DNA of 64,000 nucleotides from positions 186,001 to 250,000 of the forward strand of contig NZ_CP026103.1 in assembly GCF_002902945.1 (NCBI RefSeq). Reading direction: 5' to 3'. This DNA comes from Paraburkholderia caribensis. GTDB lineage: Bacteria > Pseudomonadota > Gammaproteobacteria > Burkholderiales > Burkholderiaceae. Shown here in pieces: positions 9,172-18,829 of the stretch; within the stretch, counting starts at the first letter, position 1, and each line of letters begins with the position of its first letter. The notes under the pieces were generated by a model that searched no databases, was not told the DNA's origin, and was given only the letters and a program-made list of their open reading frames with translations. Position numbers and translations under genes: made by a program.

Positions 9172-9394
9172 TTAACCACGGGGCGATGAGATTTTGCCGG
9201 GCGCGGCTTCTTGTGTTTGCTACACGCGTGCCCAGTACGGCAGCCTATGATCGAATAGCAGTGGTGGATATAAACGTGGCCTGCGCAGGTTGCATGGCTC
9301 ACCTGCCACGAGTCCACCGAACAACGCCTCCAGACTTCACGAAGCATTCCTGAACCTGGCCTGCTGCGTCATATGCTGGCGACAGCTTCAACAA

Positions 9395-10948
9395 TCATTG
9401 TGTTAAGTCCTCGTAAAGCCGGAAAATTCCCACGGTGGCCCGCAACCTGGCGGCTTGTTCGTCGAGCGACGCAGCGGCCGCAGCGGCCTCTTCGACGAGT
9501 GCAGCGTTCTGCTGGGTCACTTCGTCCATTTGTGAAACAGCGCGATTCACCTGCTCGATACCTGTGCTCTGCTCGACGGACGCGGCTGCAATCTCTCCCA
9601 TGATGCCGCTGACACGCTTGATGGATTGCACGATCTCGCTCATGCGTTCTCCTGCGATCGCGACCTGGCTCGTACCATCGGCCACGCGTGACACCGATGA
9701 GCCGATGAGTTCCTTGATATCCTTGGCTGCTGACGCGCTGCGTTGCGCCAGCGTGCGCACTTCGCCGGCGACGACGGCGAAACCGCGTCCGTCCTCGCCC
9801 GCACGCGCGGCTTCAACGGCCGCGTTCAATGCAAGAATGTTCGTCTGGAACGCGATACCTTCGATTACGCCGATGATCTCGCCGATCTTGCGCGATTGCT
9901 CCGCCATCTCGTGCATGGTGCCGATAACTTCATCAACCGCCTGCCCGCCGCGCCTGGTCGCGTCAGACGCGAGGACGGCCAGTTCGCTTGCCTGCCTTGC
10001 ATTGTCGGCATTCTGCTTTACGGTGGCCGTCAGCTGCTCCATGCTCGCAGCAGTTTCTTCCAATGATGCCGCCTGCTCTTCGGTGCGTTGCGACAAGTCA
10101 GTGTTGCCTTGCGCGATTTCACCCGAACCTGTTGCAATGGAATCGCTCGAACGCTGAATGTCTCGCACCATATCGCTGAGTTTCAGGCGCATTTCAGCCA
10201 ACGCATAGAGCAGACTTGAACGATCCGACGGTGCGAGCCTGATTTCCGATGCGAGGTTCCCCGCGGCAATCTGCGCTGCGAACGCCGCAGCATCCGACGG
10301 TTCGCCGCCGAGTGCCCGATAGACACCTCGCGTCATAGACCACGCCATCGTCCCAACGGAGACCAGGATGACGAGAGAGATGCCTATCAATGTCTTCGCA
10401 AGCTTCCAGTAGGCTGCGTCGATGTCGTCATAGAAAAATCCCGTGCCGATCCACCATCCCCATGCCGGGATGTCGACCACTCCTTGCAGTTTCGCCTCGA
10501 GCGGACCATCTTGGGTGCGTTTGATCAGCACATCGACGAGCGCAATGTGGTTACTCGCCAGGCCTTGCTTATATGCTTGGGTATCGGTCAGATTGCCGTC
10601 CCTCGTTTTGTTGCCGCCCGTCTTGGTGCCGATCAGGCGCGGGTTTGGATGGACCAGATTGATGCTGTCGGTGTCGGTCACCCAGTAATAGCTTTTGGTA
10701 TCTGCGTTGAGCTGGCTTAACGCTGTTTTCGCGGCAGCTTGCGCGTCAGCGCGAGTCATCTTGCCGCTCGTCTCCAGCGATTGGTAGTACAGGACCAGAT
10801 GCTCGGCCTTCGTTAGCAGTGTGCTGATCTGCGCTTTCCGGCTATCGATGAGCGCGTGGTCAAGTTGCGAAAGGGCAATTGCAGCGACACAGATGACGCC
10901 CGCCAGCGCGGCGCTGACAAGGGCAAGGAGCTTGGTCGAGACTTTCAT
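9395..10948 (-). CDS. Methyl-accepting chemotaxis protein with periplasmic single Cache domain
   Basis: Chemoreceptor of 517 residues. TM1 lies at about 7-27, followed by a periplasmic sCache_2-type domain (about 35-185, with the SYYWVTDTD and GWWIGTGFFYDDID motifs), TM2 at about 188-208, a HAMP linker and a cytoplasmic signalling domain. The conserved hairpin tip is IAFQTNILALNAAVEAAR. It ends ...IFRLYEDLTQ and has no CheR-binding xWxxF pentapeptide, so methylation must rely on other receptors or a different CheR contact. The ATG at 10948 (MKVSTKLL) is preferred to the GTG at 10963. Monocistronic and convergent with the aldo/keto reductase. Ligand unknown; sCache receptors often bind small organic acids. 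Confidence 0.88.
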   Translation of the reverse strand: MKVSTKLLALVSAALAGVICVAAIALSQLDHALIDSRKAQISTLLTKAEHLVLYYQSLETSGKMTRADAQAAAKTALSQLNADTKSYYWVTDTDSINLVHPNPRLIGTKTGGNKTRDGNLTDTQAYKQGLASNHIALVDVLIKRTQDGPLEAKLQGVVDIPAWGWWIGTGFFYDDIDAAYWKLAKTLIGISLVILVSVGTMAWSMTRGVYRALGGEPSDAAAFAAQIAAGNLASEIRLAPSDRSSLLYALAEMRLKLSDMVRDIQRSSDSIATGSGEIAQGNTDLSQRTEEQAASLEETAASMEQLTATVKQNADNARQASELAVLASDATRRGGQAVDEVIGTMHEMAEQSRKIGEIIGVIEGIAFQTNILALNAAVEAARAGEDGRGFAVVAGEVRTLAQRSASAAKDIKELIGSSVSRVADGTSQVAIAGERMSEIVQSIKRVSGIMGEIAAASVEQSTGIEQVNRAVSQMDEVTQQNAALVEEAAAAAASLDEQAARLRATVGIFRLYEDLTQ

Positions 10949-11342
10949 TTTGTCGGGGCGCACCTGGCGCAGGGGCAGGAAAATTAACTATCTGGTACAG
11001 ATATCGGAATCTGAGAAGAAAACTTTAACGTTTCGCCGGGAGCGCATGCGTTGGAAGAGTTGCGCCGATGGAATAGGGCGGTCCATGAAATGCGGTTCGT
11101 TTGAAGTCTGCTTCGAACCGACAACGTCAAGTGTCCGTCGAGGCGGTATGGCGTCCGCGTTCGAAACGTCAGGATTTCCCTGGACGAAGGCGCGTCTAGC
11201 AGCGACATACAGGGGTTTTCACGCATCGCCAGCCGGCTGGGACGTGCGCACCCGCTTAAGGATTTCCGGACACGTGAATCAGGATGTCGCACGTGGATTT
11301 TCCAGCCTGCGCTGACTGCAATAGAAAATCGGCGCGTGCATC
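10949..11342. other. Intergenic region
   Basis: About 390 bases between the divergent receptor gene and the small frame at 11343. No convincing frame, hairpin or promoter motif was recognised beyond an AT-richer patch near 10980-11040 that could hold the receptor promoter. Confidence 0.4.
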
Positions 11343-11579
11343 ATGAGCCATCGATACTCACTCCCGAGCCGACACGTCATGTATGACTTTTCGTCCGAGC
11401 GTGAAAACATCGTCGAGCGCGCCAACTCGCACTGTCTGCGACTGTTCGATACGTGGTGCGACAAGCGCAACATTACCGCGCTTGCGTTTCTGATGCCTTG
11501 CTCGCCGATGATCGACACCACGCCCGGCGCGCTGCGGCGTCTGGGCGGGTCGGGCGGCCGGCGCTCACGCTCAGGCTGA
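11343..11579 (+). CDS. Small hypothetical protein, possibly truncated
   Basis: Open frame of 78 codons. The central part (HCLRLFDTWCDKRNITALAF, then TPGALRRLG) has the look of a short helical protein; I recall comparable small proteins in Burkholderia but cannot confirm this here. The last dozen residues (GGSGGRRSRSG) look like read-through of an altered frame, so the gene may be truncated by a frameshift. No strong ribosome binding site precedes the ATG at 11343; an in-frame ATG lies at 11379. It precedes the kinase operon on the same strand. Function unknown. Confidence 0.35.
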   Translation: MSHRYSLPSRHVMYDFSSERENIVERANSHCLRLFDTWCDKRNITALAFLMPCSPMIDTTPGALRRLGGSGGRRSRSG

Positions 11580-11712
11580 CGGTGCCAGGCGACGTGCCGG
11601 AAACGATAGGGTAAAGACCGGACGTTTGAAACCCAGTGTGGGCGCGGTAGAAGCGGTCTTTGGCATCGAGTGCAGAACAGGACAACCAGAACGGCGGCAC
11701 TCACGGGGTGAT

Positions 11713-13875
11713 ATGGGTCTCGACAGGTTCGACGCATGGTGGAGCGGGCTCCGTTATGTGCGGCGCAGCGTGGTGCTGCGGCTGCTCGGGACGGTGCTCG
11801 CCTTCAGCTGCGCGATCACGTTGATTCTGACCGCGGTGCAGCTGTTCCGCGACTACCAGCGCGGCTTCGAGCAGATCCAGAACTCTCTCGTCGATATCGA
11901 CCGCAGCTATCGCGACAGTCTTGGCGAGGCGCTGTGGCGCCTCGACCAGCGGCAGTTGCAACTCAAACTCGAAGGCATGCTGCGCCTGCGCGATATCCGC
12001 GCCGCCGAAGTGCGCGAGCTGCCGCCCGTGAATTCGTCGATCGTGGTGAGCGTGGGCGAGCGCGAGCGCATCTCCGGCATGCGAGTCGCCCGCGAGTTCC
12101 CGATCGTGTACCGCGTGCAGGACAAGATCGAGCAGATCGGCATGCTGTATGTCGAGGCGACGCTCGCTAACCTCTATCACGATCTGACGCGCACGGCGCT
12201 CGTGATACTGGTGAGCCAGGGCGCGAATACGTTTCTCGTCGCGCTGTTCACGTTTTACATTCTGTGGCGGCTGCTCACGCGGCACCTCGCGGCGATCGCA
12301 CGCAGCGTCAGCGACTACGATTTCCACGAGCCGCCGTCGCCGTTCGTTCTGCAACGCAAGCCGCCGCGCGAGCCGGACGAGCTCGACCGCGTGGTGTCGG
12401 CGTTCAACGCAATGGCGATGCGGCTGCATCGCGCGTATCTCGACGAACGCGAAGCAGCCGTCGAGCGCGAAGCGCGGCACATGGCGGAAGCGGCCAATCG
12501 CGCGAAAGGCGAGTTCCTCGCGAACCTGAGCCACGAATTGCGCACGCCGCTCAACGGCATTCTCGGCTATGCGCAGATTCTCCGGCGCGACAGCACGCTC
12601 AGCCTGCGTCAGCGCGACGGCGTCGCCGTGATCCAGCAGAGCGGCGAGCACCTGCTCGCGCTGATCGACGAGACGCTCGATTTCGCGAAGGTCGAAGCGG
12701 GCAAGCTGCGCATCGAGATTTGCGACGTGCCGCTGGCGGGCCTCGTCGATACGATTCGCGAGATCATCGGCGTGAAGGCCGAACAGCGCAAGCTCGCGTT
12801 CGAATGCACGGTTGCGGCCGATGCGCCGGGCGGCGTGCGAGCCGACGAGCATCGCTTGCGCCAGGTGCTGCTCAATCTGTTGTCGAACGCGGTGAAGTTC
12901 ACCGATGAAGGCAGCGTGCGCCTGTTCATCGGGCGCGCGGAGAGCGGCGCGGCCCGCTTCGAGGTGCACGACACGGGCATCGGCATCGCCGCCGAGTACC
13001 ACGAGAAGATCTTCATGCCGTTCGAACAGGCAGGCGGCGCCGAACGCCGCGCGGGCGGCACGGGGCTTGGCCTCGCGATCAGCCGCCAGTTCGTGCGCGC
13101 GATGGGCGGCGAGGTGAAGGTCGAGAGCGAAGTCGGGCGTGGCAGCGTGTTCTGGTTCGAACTGCCGCCCGCGCTCGTGGAACCGCGCATTCTCCACGTG
13201 ACGAGCGGCGCCGCGATCATCACAGGTTACCAAGGTCCGCGCCGCAAGGTGCTGGTGATCGACGACGTGCAGATCAACCGCGCGGTCATCGTCGAGCTGC
13301 TGACGCGGATCGGCTTCGACACCGTGGAGTCCGCGAGCGGCGCCGATGGCATCGCGCTTGCGCAAACGGAATCTCCCGATCTGATACTCACGGACATCGT
13401 GATGCCCGGCATCGACGGTCTGACTGTGACGCGCCGCTTCCGCGCGATGCCCGCGTTCGCGCGCACGCCGATCATCGCGATCTCGGCGTCGCCGTGCGGC
13501 GTGGACGGCGCGAGGAGTCTGGAAGCGGGCGCCAACGCGTTCATCAGCAAGCCGCTCGATTTCGACGTGCTGCTCGCGCGAATCGCGGCGCTGCTCGGTA
13601 TCGACTGGATTCGCGAGGCTGTCCAGCCGCCCGCCGGGGCGCCGATGCCGGCGACCTTTCCCGTCAACATTCCCGCCGACGCAATGAGCGAGCTGCATCA
13701 GCTTGCGCGCGACGGCAACATGAGCGGCATCGTGCAATGGGCGGAGCGGATGGCGGCGATCGATCCGGCGCACGCCGCCTTTGCGGCACGGCTGCATCAA
13801 CTGGCGCGTGCCTGGCAGTCGAAGGCGATCCTGCAACTGGTGGAGCGCTATCTCGAAGGGAACACGGCATCATGA
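11713..13875 (+). CDS. Hybrid sensor histidine kinase with C-terminal receiver
   Basis: Membrane sensor kinase of 720 residues. Order: TM1 (about 15-40), periplasmic sensor region, TM2 (about 155-190), HAMP-like linker, HisKA with H274 in SHELRTPLNG, HATPase (NAVKF N box, GTGLGL G box), receiver domain with phospho-acceptor D561 in LTDIVMPG, and a helical tail of about 90 residues ending LVERYLEG. Start at 11713 is preceded by GGGGTGAT; the frame is open further upstream without support. It overlaps the next gene by ATGA. The kinase likely feeds phosphate through its own receiver to the partners at 13872 and 15452. A decayed copy of residues about 170-261 lies at 26700-26890. Confidence 0.88.
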   Translation: MGLDRFDAWWSGLRYVRRSVVLRLLGTVLAFSCAITLILTAVQLFRDYQRGFEQIQNSLVDIDRSYRDSLGEALWRLDQRQLQLKLEGMLRLRDIRAAEVRELPPVNSSIVVSVGERERISGMRVAREFPIVYRVQDKIEQIGMLYVEATLANLYHDLTRTALVILVSQGANTFLVALFTFYILWRLLTRHLAAIARSVSDYDFHEPPSPFVLQRKPPREPDELDRVVSAFNAMAMRLHRAYLDEREAAVEREARHMAEAANRAKGEFLANLSHELRTPLNGILGYAQILRRDSTLSLRQRDGVAVIQQSGEHLLALIDETLDFAKVEAGKLRIEICDVPLAGLVDTIREIIGVKAEQRKLAFECTVAADAPGGVRADEHRLRQVLLNLLSNAVKFTDEGSVRLFIGRAESGAARFEVHDTGIGIAAEYHEKIFMPFEQAGGAERRAGGTGLGLAISRQFVRAMGGEVKVESEVGRGSVFWFELPPALVEPRILHVTSGAAIITGYQGPRRKVLVIDDVQINRAVIVELLTRIGFDTVESASGADGIALAQTESPDLILTDIVMPGIDGLTVTRRFRAMPAFARTPIIAISASPCGVDGARSLEAGANAFISKPLDFDVLLARIAALLGIDWIREAVQPPAGAPMPATFPVNIPADAMSELHQLARDGNMSGIVQWAERMAAIDPAHAAFAARLHQLARAWQSKAILQLVERYLEGNTAS

Positions 13876-15455
13876 GCCACGTCGCTGCGTCCGCCGTGCC
13901 GTCAGGCACGATCCTGATCGTCGACGATACGCCCGCCAATGTCGGCGTGGTCGTCGACAGTCTCGAGGCGCGCGGCATCCGCGTGCTGGTTGCGCTCGAC
14001 GGTATGGAGGCGCTCGAACGCGCGGCGTTCGCGCAGCCCGATCTGATTCTGCTCGACGTGAAGATGCCCGGCATCGACGGCTTCGAAACCTGCCGGCGGC
14101 TCAAGCGTGACGAACGCACGCGCGATATCGCCGTGATCTTCATGACCTCGCTGACGGGCCATGAAGACCGCGTCGAAGGGTTTTCCTCGGGCGGTGTCGA
14201 TTACGTGACCAAGCCGCTGCGCGTCGACGAGATGCTCGCGCGCGTCGGCGTGCATCTCGAACTGCGCGCGATGCACAAGCAACTCGTTGCGCAGAACCGG
14301 CAACTGCTGGATGAAGTCGCCGTGCGCAAGGAGACGGAAGCGGCGCTCGAACAGGTACGCGACGATCTCGAACGGCGCGTCGCGTTGCGCACGGAAGAAC
14401 TGGCGCGTGCCAATGCCAACCTGCAGGCGAGCGAAGCGCGCTTTCGCGCGATCGTCGAAACGAGTCCGGTGCCGTTGTGCATCACGTCGATGTTGGATGG
14501 GCGCATCCTGTACGGGAACGCGCCGCTGCGCGCGCTGTTCGGCATAAGCGAGGGCGTGGCCGCGAACATCGCCGACTTCTACGCGCACCCACTGGAGCGC
14601 GAACGGCTGATCGGGCATTTGAGAACGCATGGCAGTCTGCGCGATACGGAGGTCCTGTTCCAGCGCCGCGACGGCACGCGGTTCTGGGCAATGGCGACGG
14701 CGCGCGTCGCGACCTATGACGATTGGCCCGCCATCTATGTCGGGTTGAATGACATCACTGGCCGCAAGCAGGTCGAGCAGGCGCTGGTCGAATCGCGCGA
14801 GCAGCAGCGCCAGCTGTCCGCGTACATGGAAGCGATCCGCGAAGAGGAGCGAAAGCGCATCGCGATGGAGATTCACGACGAACTCGGCCAATTGCTGACC
14901 GCACTGAAGATGGACGTGTCACTGCTGAAAATGCGCCTCGCGTACGACCCGGAAGCGCTAAAAAAAGCCGACGACATGCGCGAGCTGGTCGAAGGCACGA
15001 TCTGGATGGTGCGCAACGTGGCGAGCCACTTGCGGCCCGCTGCGCTCAACTTCGGAATCGTGTCGGCGCTCGAATGGCTCGTCGACGAATTCAACCGGCG
15101 CAACGCGATCCCCTGCGAACTGCGCATCGAAGGCGGCGAGCCCGCGCTGTCGGACGCACACGCGACGGCCGTGTTCCGTATCGTACAGGCGTCGTTGACC
15201 AATGTGGCGAGGCATGCGGAGGCGGCGCGTGTCGATGTGTCGCTGGTGTCGACGGCGGACGCGCTAGAACTGTGCGTCTGCGACGATGGCCGGGGCTTCG
15301 ACCGTGACGCGGCGCGCCGCGAGTATTCGTACGGGCTCCTCGGCATGTATGAACGCGCGCGGCTGATCGGCGCGACGCTGTCGATCGACAGCGCGCCGGG
15401 CGCCGGCACGACAGTTTCGATTCACATTCCGCTCGATGGCGGACTCAAACCATGA
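13872..15455 (+). CDS. Receiver-PAS-histidine kinase (NarX-type HisKA_3)
   Basis: Soluble signalling protein of 527 residues that starts with a receiver domain (D62 in LILLDVKMPG), followed by a coiled coil (about 130-180), a PAS domain (about 185-310), a HisKA_3 dimerisation domain with H335 in AMEIHDELGQ, and an HATPase ending DGRGF...GLLGMYERA. It has no membrane segment. The inverted order (receiver first, kinase second) lets it take phosphate from the upstream hybrid kinase and modulate its own kinase. HisKA_3 kinases pair with NarL/FixJ regulators, and such a gene follows with an ATGA overlap. Input signal unknown. Confidence 0.88.
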   Translation: MSHVAASAVPSGTILIVDDTPANVGVVVDSLEARGIRVLVALDGMEALERAAFAQPDLILLDVKMPGIDGFETCRRLKRDERTRDIAVIFMTSLTGHEDRVEGFSSGGVDYVTKPLRVDEMLARVGVHLELRAMHKQLVAQNRQLLDEVAVRKETEAALEQVRDDLERRVALRTEELARANANLQASEARFRAIVETSPVPLCITSMLDGRILYGNAPLRALFGISEGVAANIADFYAHPLERERLIGHLRTHGSLRDTEVLFQRRDGTRFWAMATARVATYDDWPAIYVGLNDITGRKQVEQALVESREQQRQLSAYMEAIREEERKRIAMEIHDELGQLLTALKMDVSLLKMRLAYDPEALKKADDMRELVEGTIWMVRNVASHLRPAALNFGIVSALEWLVDEFNRRNAIPCELRIEGGEPALSDAHATAVFRIVQASLTNVARHAEAARVDVSLVSTADALELCVCDDGRGFDRDAARREYSYGLLGMYERARLIGATLSIDSAPGAGTTVSIHIPLDGGLKP

Positions 15456-16084
15456 TCAGGATACTCATTGCAGACGATCACGCGATCGTGCGCGGCGGAC
15501 TCAGGCAGATCATCGCGACCACGAGCGACATGATCGTCGCGGCGGAAGCGGCGCACGGCGCGGAAGTCGTCGACAAGCTGCGCGGTTGCGCGGTCGATCT
15601 GCTGTTGCTCGACATGACGATGCCGGGTATAAGCGGTGTCGATCTGATTCGACGCGTGCGTGCCGAGCAGCCTGCATTGCCCGTGCTGGTGCTGAGCATT
15701 CACGACGAGGCGCAGGTCGCATCGCGCGCGCTTCGTGCTGGTGCGACGGGCTATCTGACGAAAGACAGCGATCCCAATGTGCTGCTCGCGGCGATCCGCA
15801 AACTCGCGGACGGCGGCCGTTTCATCGATCCGAAGCTCGTCGATGCGATGGTGTTCGAGACGCACCGCGGCGACATGCTGCCACACGAAGTACTGTCCGA
15901 CCGCGAATTTCAGGTGTTGCAGATGCTCGCCGCTGGCAGGACTGTCAACGAGATCGCCGACATATGCGCGCTCAGCGCGAAGACGATCAGCACGCACAAG
16001 ATGCGGCTGATGCAGAAGCTCGGCCTTGCCAACAACGCCGAGGTGATCCGTTACGCGATCCGGCATGGACTGATTGTCGAGTAG
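15452..16084 (+). CDS. NarL/FixJ-family response regulator
   Basis: DNA-binding response regulator of 210 residues: receiver domain with acid pocket D8-D9, phospho-acceptor D54 (LLLDMTMPG) and K104-type lysine in YLTKDSD, then a LuxR-type helix-turn-helix (LSDREFQVLQMLAAG ... KTISTHKMRLMQKLG). The start overlaps the kinase stop as ATGA. Final output of the three-gene phosphorelay that begins at 11713. Target genes cannot be read from this window. Confidence 0.9.
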   Translation: MIRILIADDHAIVRGGLRQIIATTSDMIVAAEAAHGAEVVDKLRGCAVDLLLLDMTMPGISGVDLIRRVRAEQPALPVLVLSIHDEAQVASRALRAGATGYLTKDSDPNVLLAAIRKLADGGRFIDPKLVDAMVFETHRGDMLPHEVLSDREFQVLQMLAAGRTVNEIADICALSAKTISTHKMRLMQKLGLANNAEVIRYAIRHGLIVE

Positions 16085-16151
16085 ACGCGTCAGCGCGCGC
16101 TGCACATGCGCGGCGTGCCTGAATGCTTTAAGAACGTATTGCGATTGCAAT

Positions 16152-16262
16152 ATGTCAGCGGATGTATCCGAACGTCTTTACGACCGCATTTTCTATGCGC
16201 TACTGGCCGATCATCTGAATGAAGCCGAAGCGGAACACGATGCGTGCAATCAAGACGATTGA
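16152..16262 (+). CDS. Possible 36-residue acidic small protein
   Basis: Short frame MSADVSERLYDRIFYALLAD followed by an acidic tail rich in Glu and Asp. It reads like a small amphipathic protein, but there is no ribosome binding site and nothing recognisable. Located just after the response regulator on the same strand. Weak call. Confidence 0.2.
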   Translation: MSADVSERLYDRIFYALLADHLNEAEAEHDACNQDD

Positions 16263-16323
16263 CGTCTCATTGAAATTCCACTGTGAATTGAACCAGTCAC
16301 GAAAAATGCGTCCCTGACGCCGC

Positions 16324-17259
16324 TCACCTGGCGTAGTTCGCCAACAGCGAACGGATCGCCGGATCGTTCATGTTCTTCGGCGTTACGGTGGTCACATCGA
16401 CGAATATTTCCCGGGGCGGGGGATGGCCCCGTAGTGTCCGGGCCAAGGCCGCCAATGCTAGATAACCCATGCGGTAAGGGTCCTGCAATATGGCGGCATG
16501 TACAATTCCTCGCTTGAGCCCGTCCAGAAATTCCGGACGCCAGTCGAATACCACAAGGCGTGGACGCTGGTCGGTTGGCGTGTTTTCAATTACCCGCAAA
16601 GCGCCATAGGCAATGGGTTCAGCCGGCGCGAATATCGCGTCCAGGTGGTCCGGGTAGGCGTTTATCGCCTCAGCGATCAGCACCTCTGCGTCGTGGGGGC
16701 GATATCCGACGTAGGTGTCGATCACCACATTCCATCCCTCTCTCCGGGCGACGCTCAAGAATCCACTTTCCCGCGCGGTGGTCGAACTTACGTTGGGCGC
16801 GAGCCGCAGCATTGCCACCTTGGCTCCCCGTTTCAAAACCGGTATCAAGCTGAGCGCAGCCTTTCCGCCTGCTCCGAAGTTGTCTGTGTAAACGGTCGAG
16901 ACGCTGTCGTAATCGGTGTTGGCCCGATCGACAAGGACCACAGGAACGGGGATGGAAACCTGCGTGTCGCTCCGCAAGGGTTCCGGTGCCAGTAGCACAC
17001 CTGAGACTCCCTGCGTCACCAGGTAATCGATAATATGCAACTGGATATTCGGCGTATTGAGCGACTCCCCATCGGACGGGCTGCGGATCAACAGATCAAC
17101 ATGCTGATCGTGAGCCGACTGTCGTATTCCCCTGAGCATTACCTGATAGAAAAGAAGCGATGAGCCCGGTAGGACGACACCGATTGTGGTCGCGTGCGCG
17201 GTCGGCACGGATCCAGTCAAATACAGAAGAAGCAAGAGCAGTCTCACGATCCTGCGCAT
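16324..17259 (-). CDS. Periplasmic sugar-binding protein (LacI/RbsB type), orphan
   Basis: Secreted substrate-binding protein of 311 residues with a cleavable signal peptide (MRRIVRLLLLLLYLTGSVPT, cleaved around AHA-TT) and a type I periplasmic binding fold: IGVVLPGSSLLFYQVMLRG at the N-terminus, GVLLAP loop, VVLVDRANTDYDSV hinge region and LDAIFAPAEPIAYGAL. The start at 17259 places the signal peptide at the N-terminus; the ATG at 17319 would bury it. No ABC permease or ATPase gene is near. It could serve a distant transporter, a chemoreceptor or a sensor kinase. Ribose- or galactose-like sugars are the family's usual ligands. Confidence 0.82.
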   Translation of the reverse strand: MRRIVRLLLLLLYLTGSVPTAHATTIGVVLPGSSLLFYQVMLRGIRQSAHDQHVDLLIRSPSDGESLNTPNIQLHIIDYLVTQGVSGVLLAPEPLRSDTQVSIPVPVVLVDRANTDYDSVSTVYTDNFGAGGKAALSLIPVLKRGAKVAMLRLAPNVSSTTARESGFLSVARREGWNVVIDTYVGYRPHDAEVLIAEAINAYPDHLDAIFAPAEPIAYGALRVIENTPTDQRPRLVVFDWRPEFLDGLKRGIVHAAILQDPYRMGYLALAALARTLRGHPPPREIFVDVTTVTPKNMNDPAIRSLLANYAR

Positions 17260-18274
17260 AGAGTGTCCATTGATCAGAGCTGGGACCTTACCCGCTAAGC
17301 CTGCGGCAGAAAGGATCATTCATAGAATGGTTCCTGCCCGCAAACGAAATTCGTTAACTCGCGGAAATTTTCGAGACCTGTCGGAATGATAAGCCGATGG
17401 GCGACCGCTCGCCATCGTAAGGAGAGTATTTTTCGAGAGGACAACACGGCGCTTGGCAGAGCGTCTCCTGTGTTTCGAGCGAGGCATCGTGGTTCGCTCC
17501 GCGACGCCGCCGGCATCGGGCGAGCGTATCGTCTCTTGACCGCGCGACCAGATCAGGTGAGGGGTGAAGTGTCGTGAATCTCGTGAATACCGGTAATGGA
17601 CGAAGCCGAGCTTTTCATAGAGCGACTTGCCTGCCATGGTAGCGTGCAGGAAGGTCACGCGAATGCCAGGGTCTTCGAGCACCAGTTACATCAGGCGGCG
17701 GTCAAGGCCGCGCCCGGTTCGTCCGGAGACACGATTACGAGACCCTTCGAACGAACCGAGGCGCATGCTTGACCGCGTCAAAAAGGTAATTCGACGACAT
17801 CAACCGCAACGGTTTATAGGCGCGACAAGCATATGTGCAAACACTCCACGGAGGATCTCCCATTAGTTTGTAGAACGTGAACGACAGCTTTCGAAACGGT
17901 CAGTTCGAGAGCGGATCGAAAGGTTAAGTCAGTTGTTTCGCACTGCGTCGCTTTTCACGGAAATTTAACTTGCCAACCACCTTTTTCACCGCATACAATC
18001 CGCCCCGTTGCCTTGAAGGAGTCCCCAGTGGAAACGAGTCCTGGTAGTGGAAGTCCGATGCCTATATGCACCGGCAAAACAACCGCGAGATAGCCGCTGC
18101 AGGAATACGCCTACGCCGCTAACTCGCAGAGTCGGGTTAGTGCGCTTCATCGAAGACAGTGGTTTCGGCTGTCTTTCAATTGCACGCTCCCCTTTCGTTA
18201 CGTTCGTCTCGTATTGACATTACGGGACTCTGCACGTTGCCTGACACCTTGTCGGGCCTGGCGGGAGTTGGGTC
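17260..18274. other. Gene-poor region with GNAT debris
   Basis: About 1 kb without an intact gene. It contains the acetyltransferase remnant at about 17520-17760 on the minus strand. The rest (17770-18274) is AT-richer and shows no frame, repeat or RNA gene that I could recognise. Confidence 0.5.
17520..17760 (-). pseudogene. GNAT acetyltransferase remnant with in-frame TAA
   Basis: On the minus strand the frame reads TGRGLDRRLM, then TAA (17688-17686), then LVLEDPGIRVTFLHATMAGK and SLYEKLGFVHY. GRGL-x-RRLM is the acetyl-CoA binding motif A and LYEKLGF the C-terminal motif of Gcn5-related N-acetyltransferases. The TAA falls where Gln (CAA) is common, so a single C-to-T change would explain the stop. 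No start codon or N-terminal half is found upstream. A decayed gene rather than a working enzyme. Confidence 0.6.
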
Positions 18275-18733
18275 ATGTTCTTCACCAACATCGTTGTTCC
18301 TTTTTTTACATCGGTCAGGGCTGTGCCTCTAGTACGCCTGGTGACATTCGATGTCCGTCACGTGCCAGCATGGTCACGTGAACGCTGGGCCCCTCCAATG
18401 ACAGCCGTCGCTGCACGAGCGCATAGCCTGAACGCACCGATGCGCAACGGCGCAACGGATTTCGCTGCGAACAAAGGGGCGAACGACACGTCGGGGCCCA
18501 TTGGTGCATTACATAAGCTACGGCATATCGTGGTCCAGAAACTGCGCCAGGCTGGATTCGAACTGGCACGGTCAGTATTGCGCTCAGCATTTACTGGACG
18601 TCCGCTCACGCCGACCGGCTATGCAATTGTCGCCCTGATGGCCATGGCGTTGGCGATGGTGGCGATGCTTTCCACATCTTCGGCGGGTGGCGAACTCGAG
18701 AGTGCGTTGCGGCTTAGCTGGTGGTTCTGCTAG
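18275..18733 (+). CDS. Hypothetical protein with one C-terminal transmembrane segment
   Basis: Frame of 152 codons beginning after GGGAGTTGGGTC, which is a fair ribosome binding site. The N-terminal two thirds are basic and unstructured-looking; residues about 115-138 (YAIVALMAMALAMVAMLS) form one hydrophobic helix, and the protein ends LRLSWWFC. No family recognised. It lies 96 bases upstream of the porin gene on the same strand. Could be a real small membrane protein or a chance frame. Confidence 0.35.
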   Translation: MFFTNIVVPFFTSVRAVPLVRLVTFDVRHVPAWSRERWAPPMTAVAARAHSLNAPMRNGATDFAANKGANDTSGPIGALHKLRHIVVQKLRQAGFELARSVLRSAFTGRPLTPTGYAIVALMAMALAMVAMLSTSSAGGELESALRLSWWFC

Positions 18734-18829
18734 ATCGCCTGGCTTCACGCTTGCGCCATATCGCGCGTCTCCTATTACTACAACGCCCTTGTCCGTGAAC
18801 AGACAGGGCGCAACCTGGCCCTGCCCGTC

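Noticed and set aside
11701..13836. 711-codon open frame on the minus strand
   Set aside because: It is the exact antisense of the hybrid kinase gene. Its His/Arg/Ala-rich product has no recognisable domain and is a by-product of high third-position GC.
13494..13871. Upstream extension of the receiver-kinase frame
   Set aside because: Overlaps the hybrid kinase's receiver in another phase; the ATGA junction at 13872 is the obvious start.
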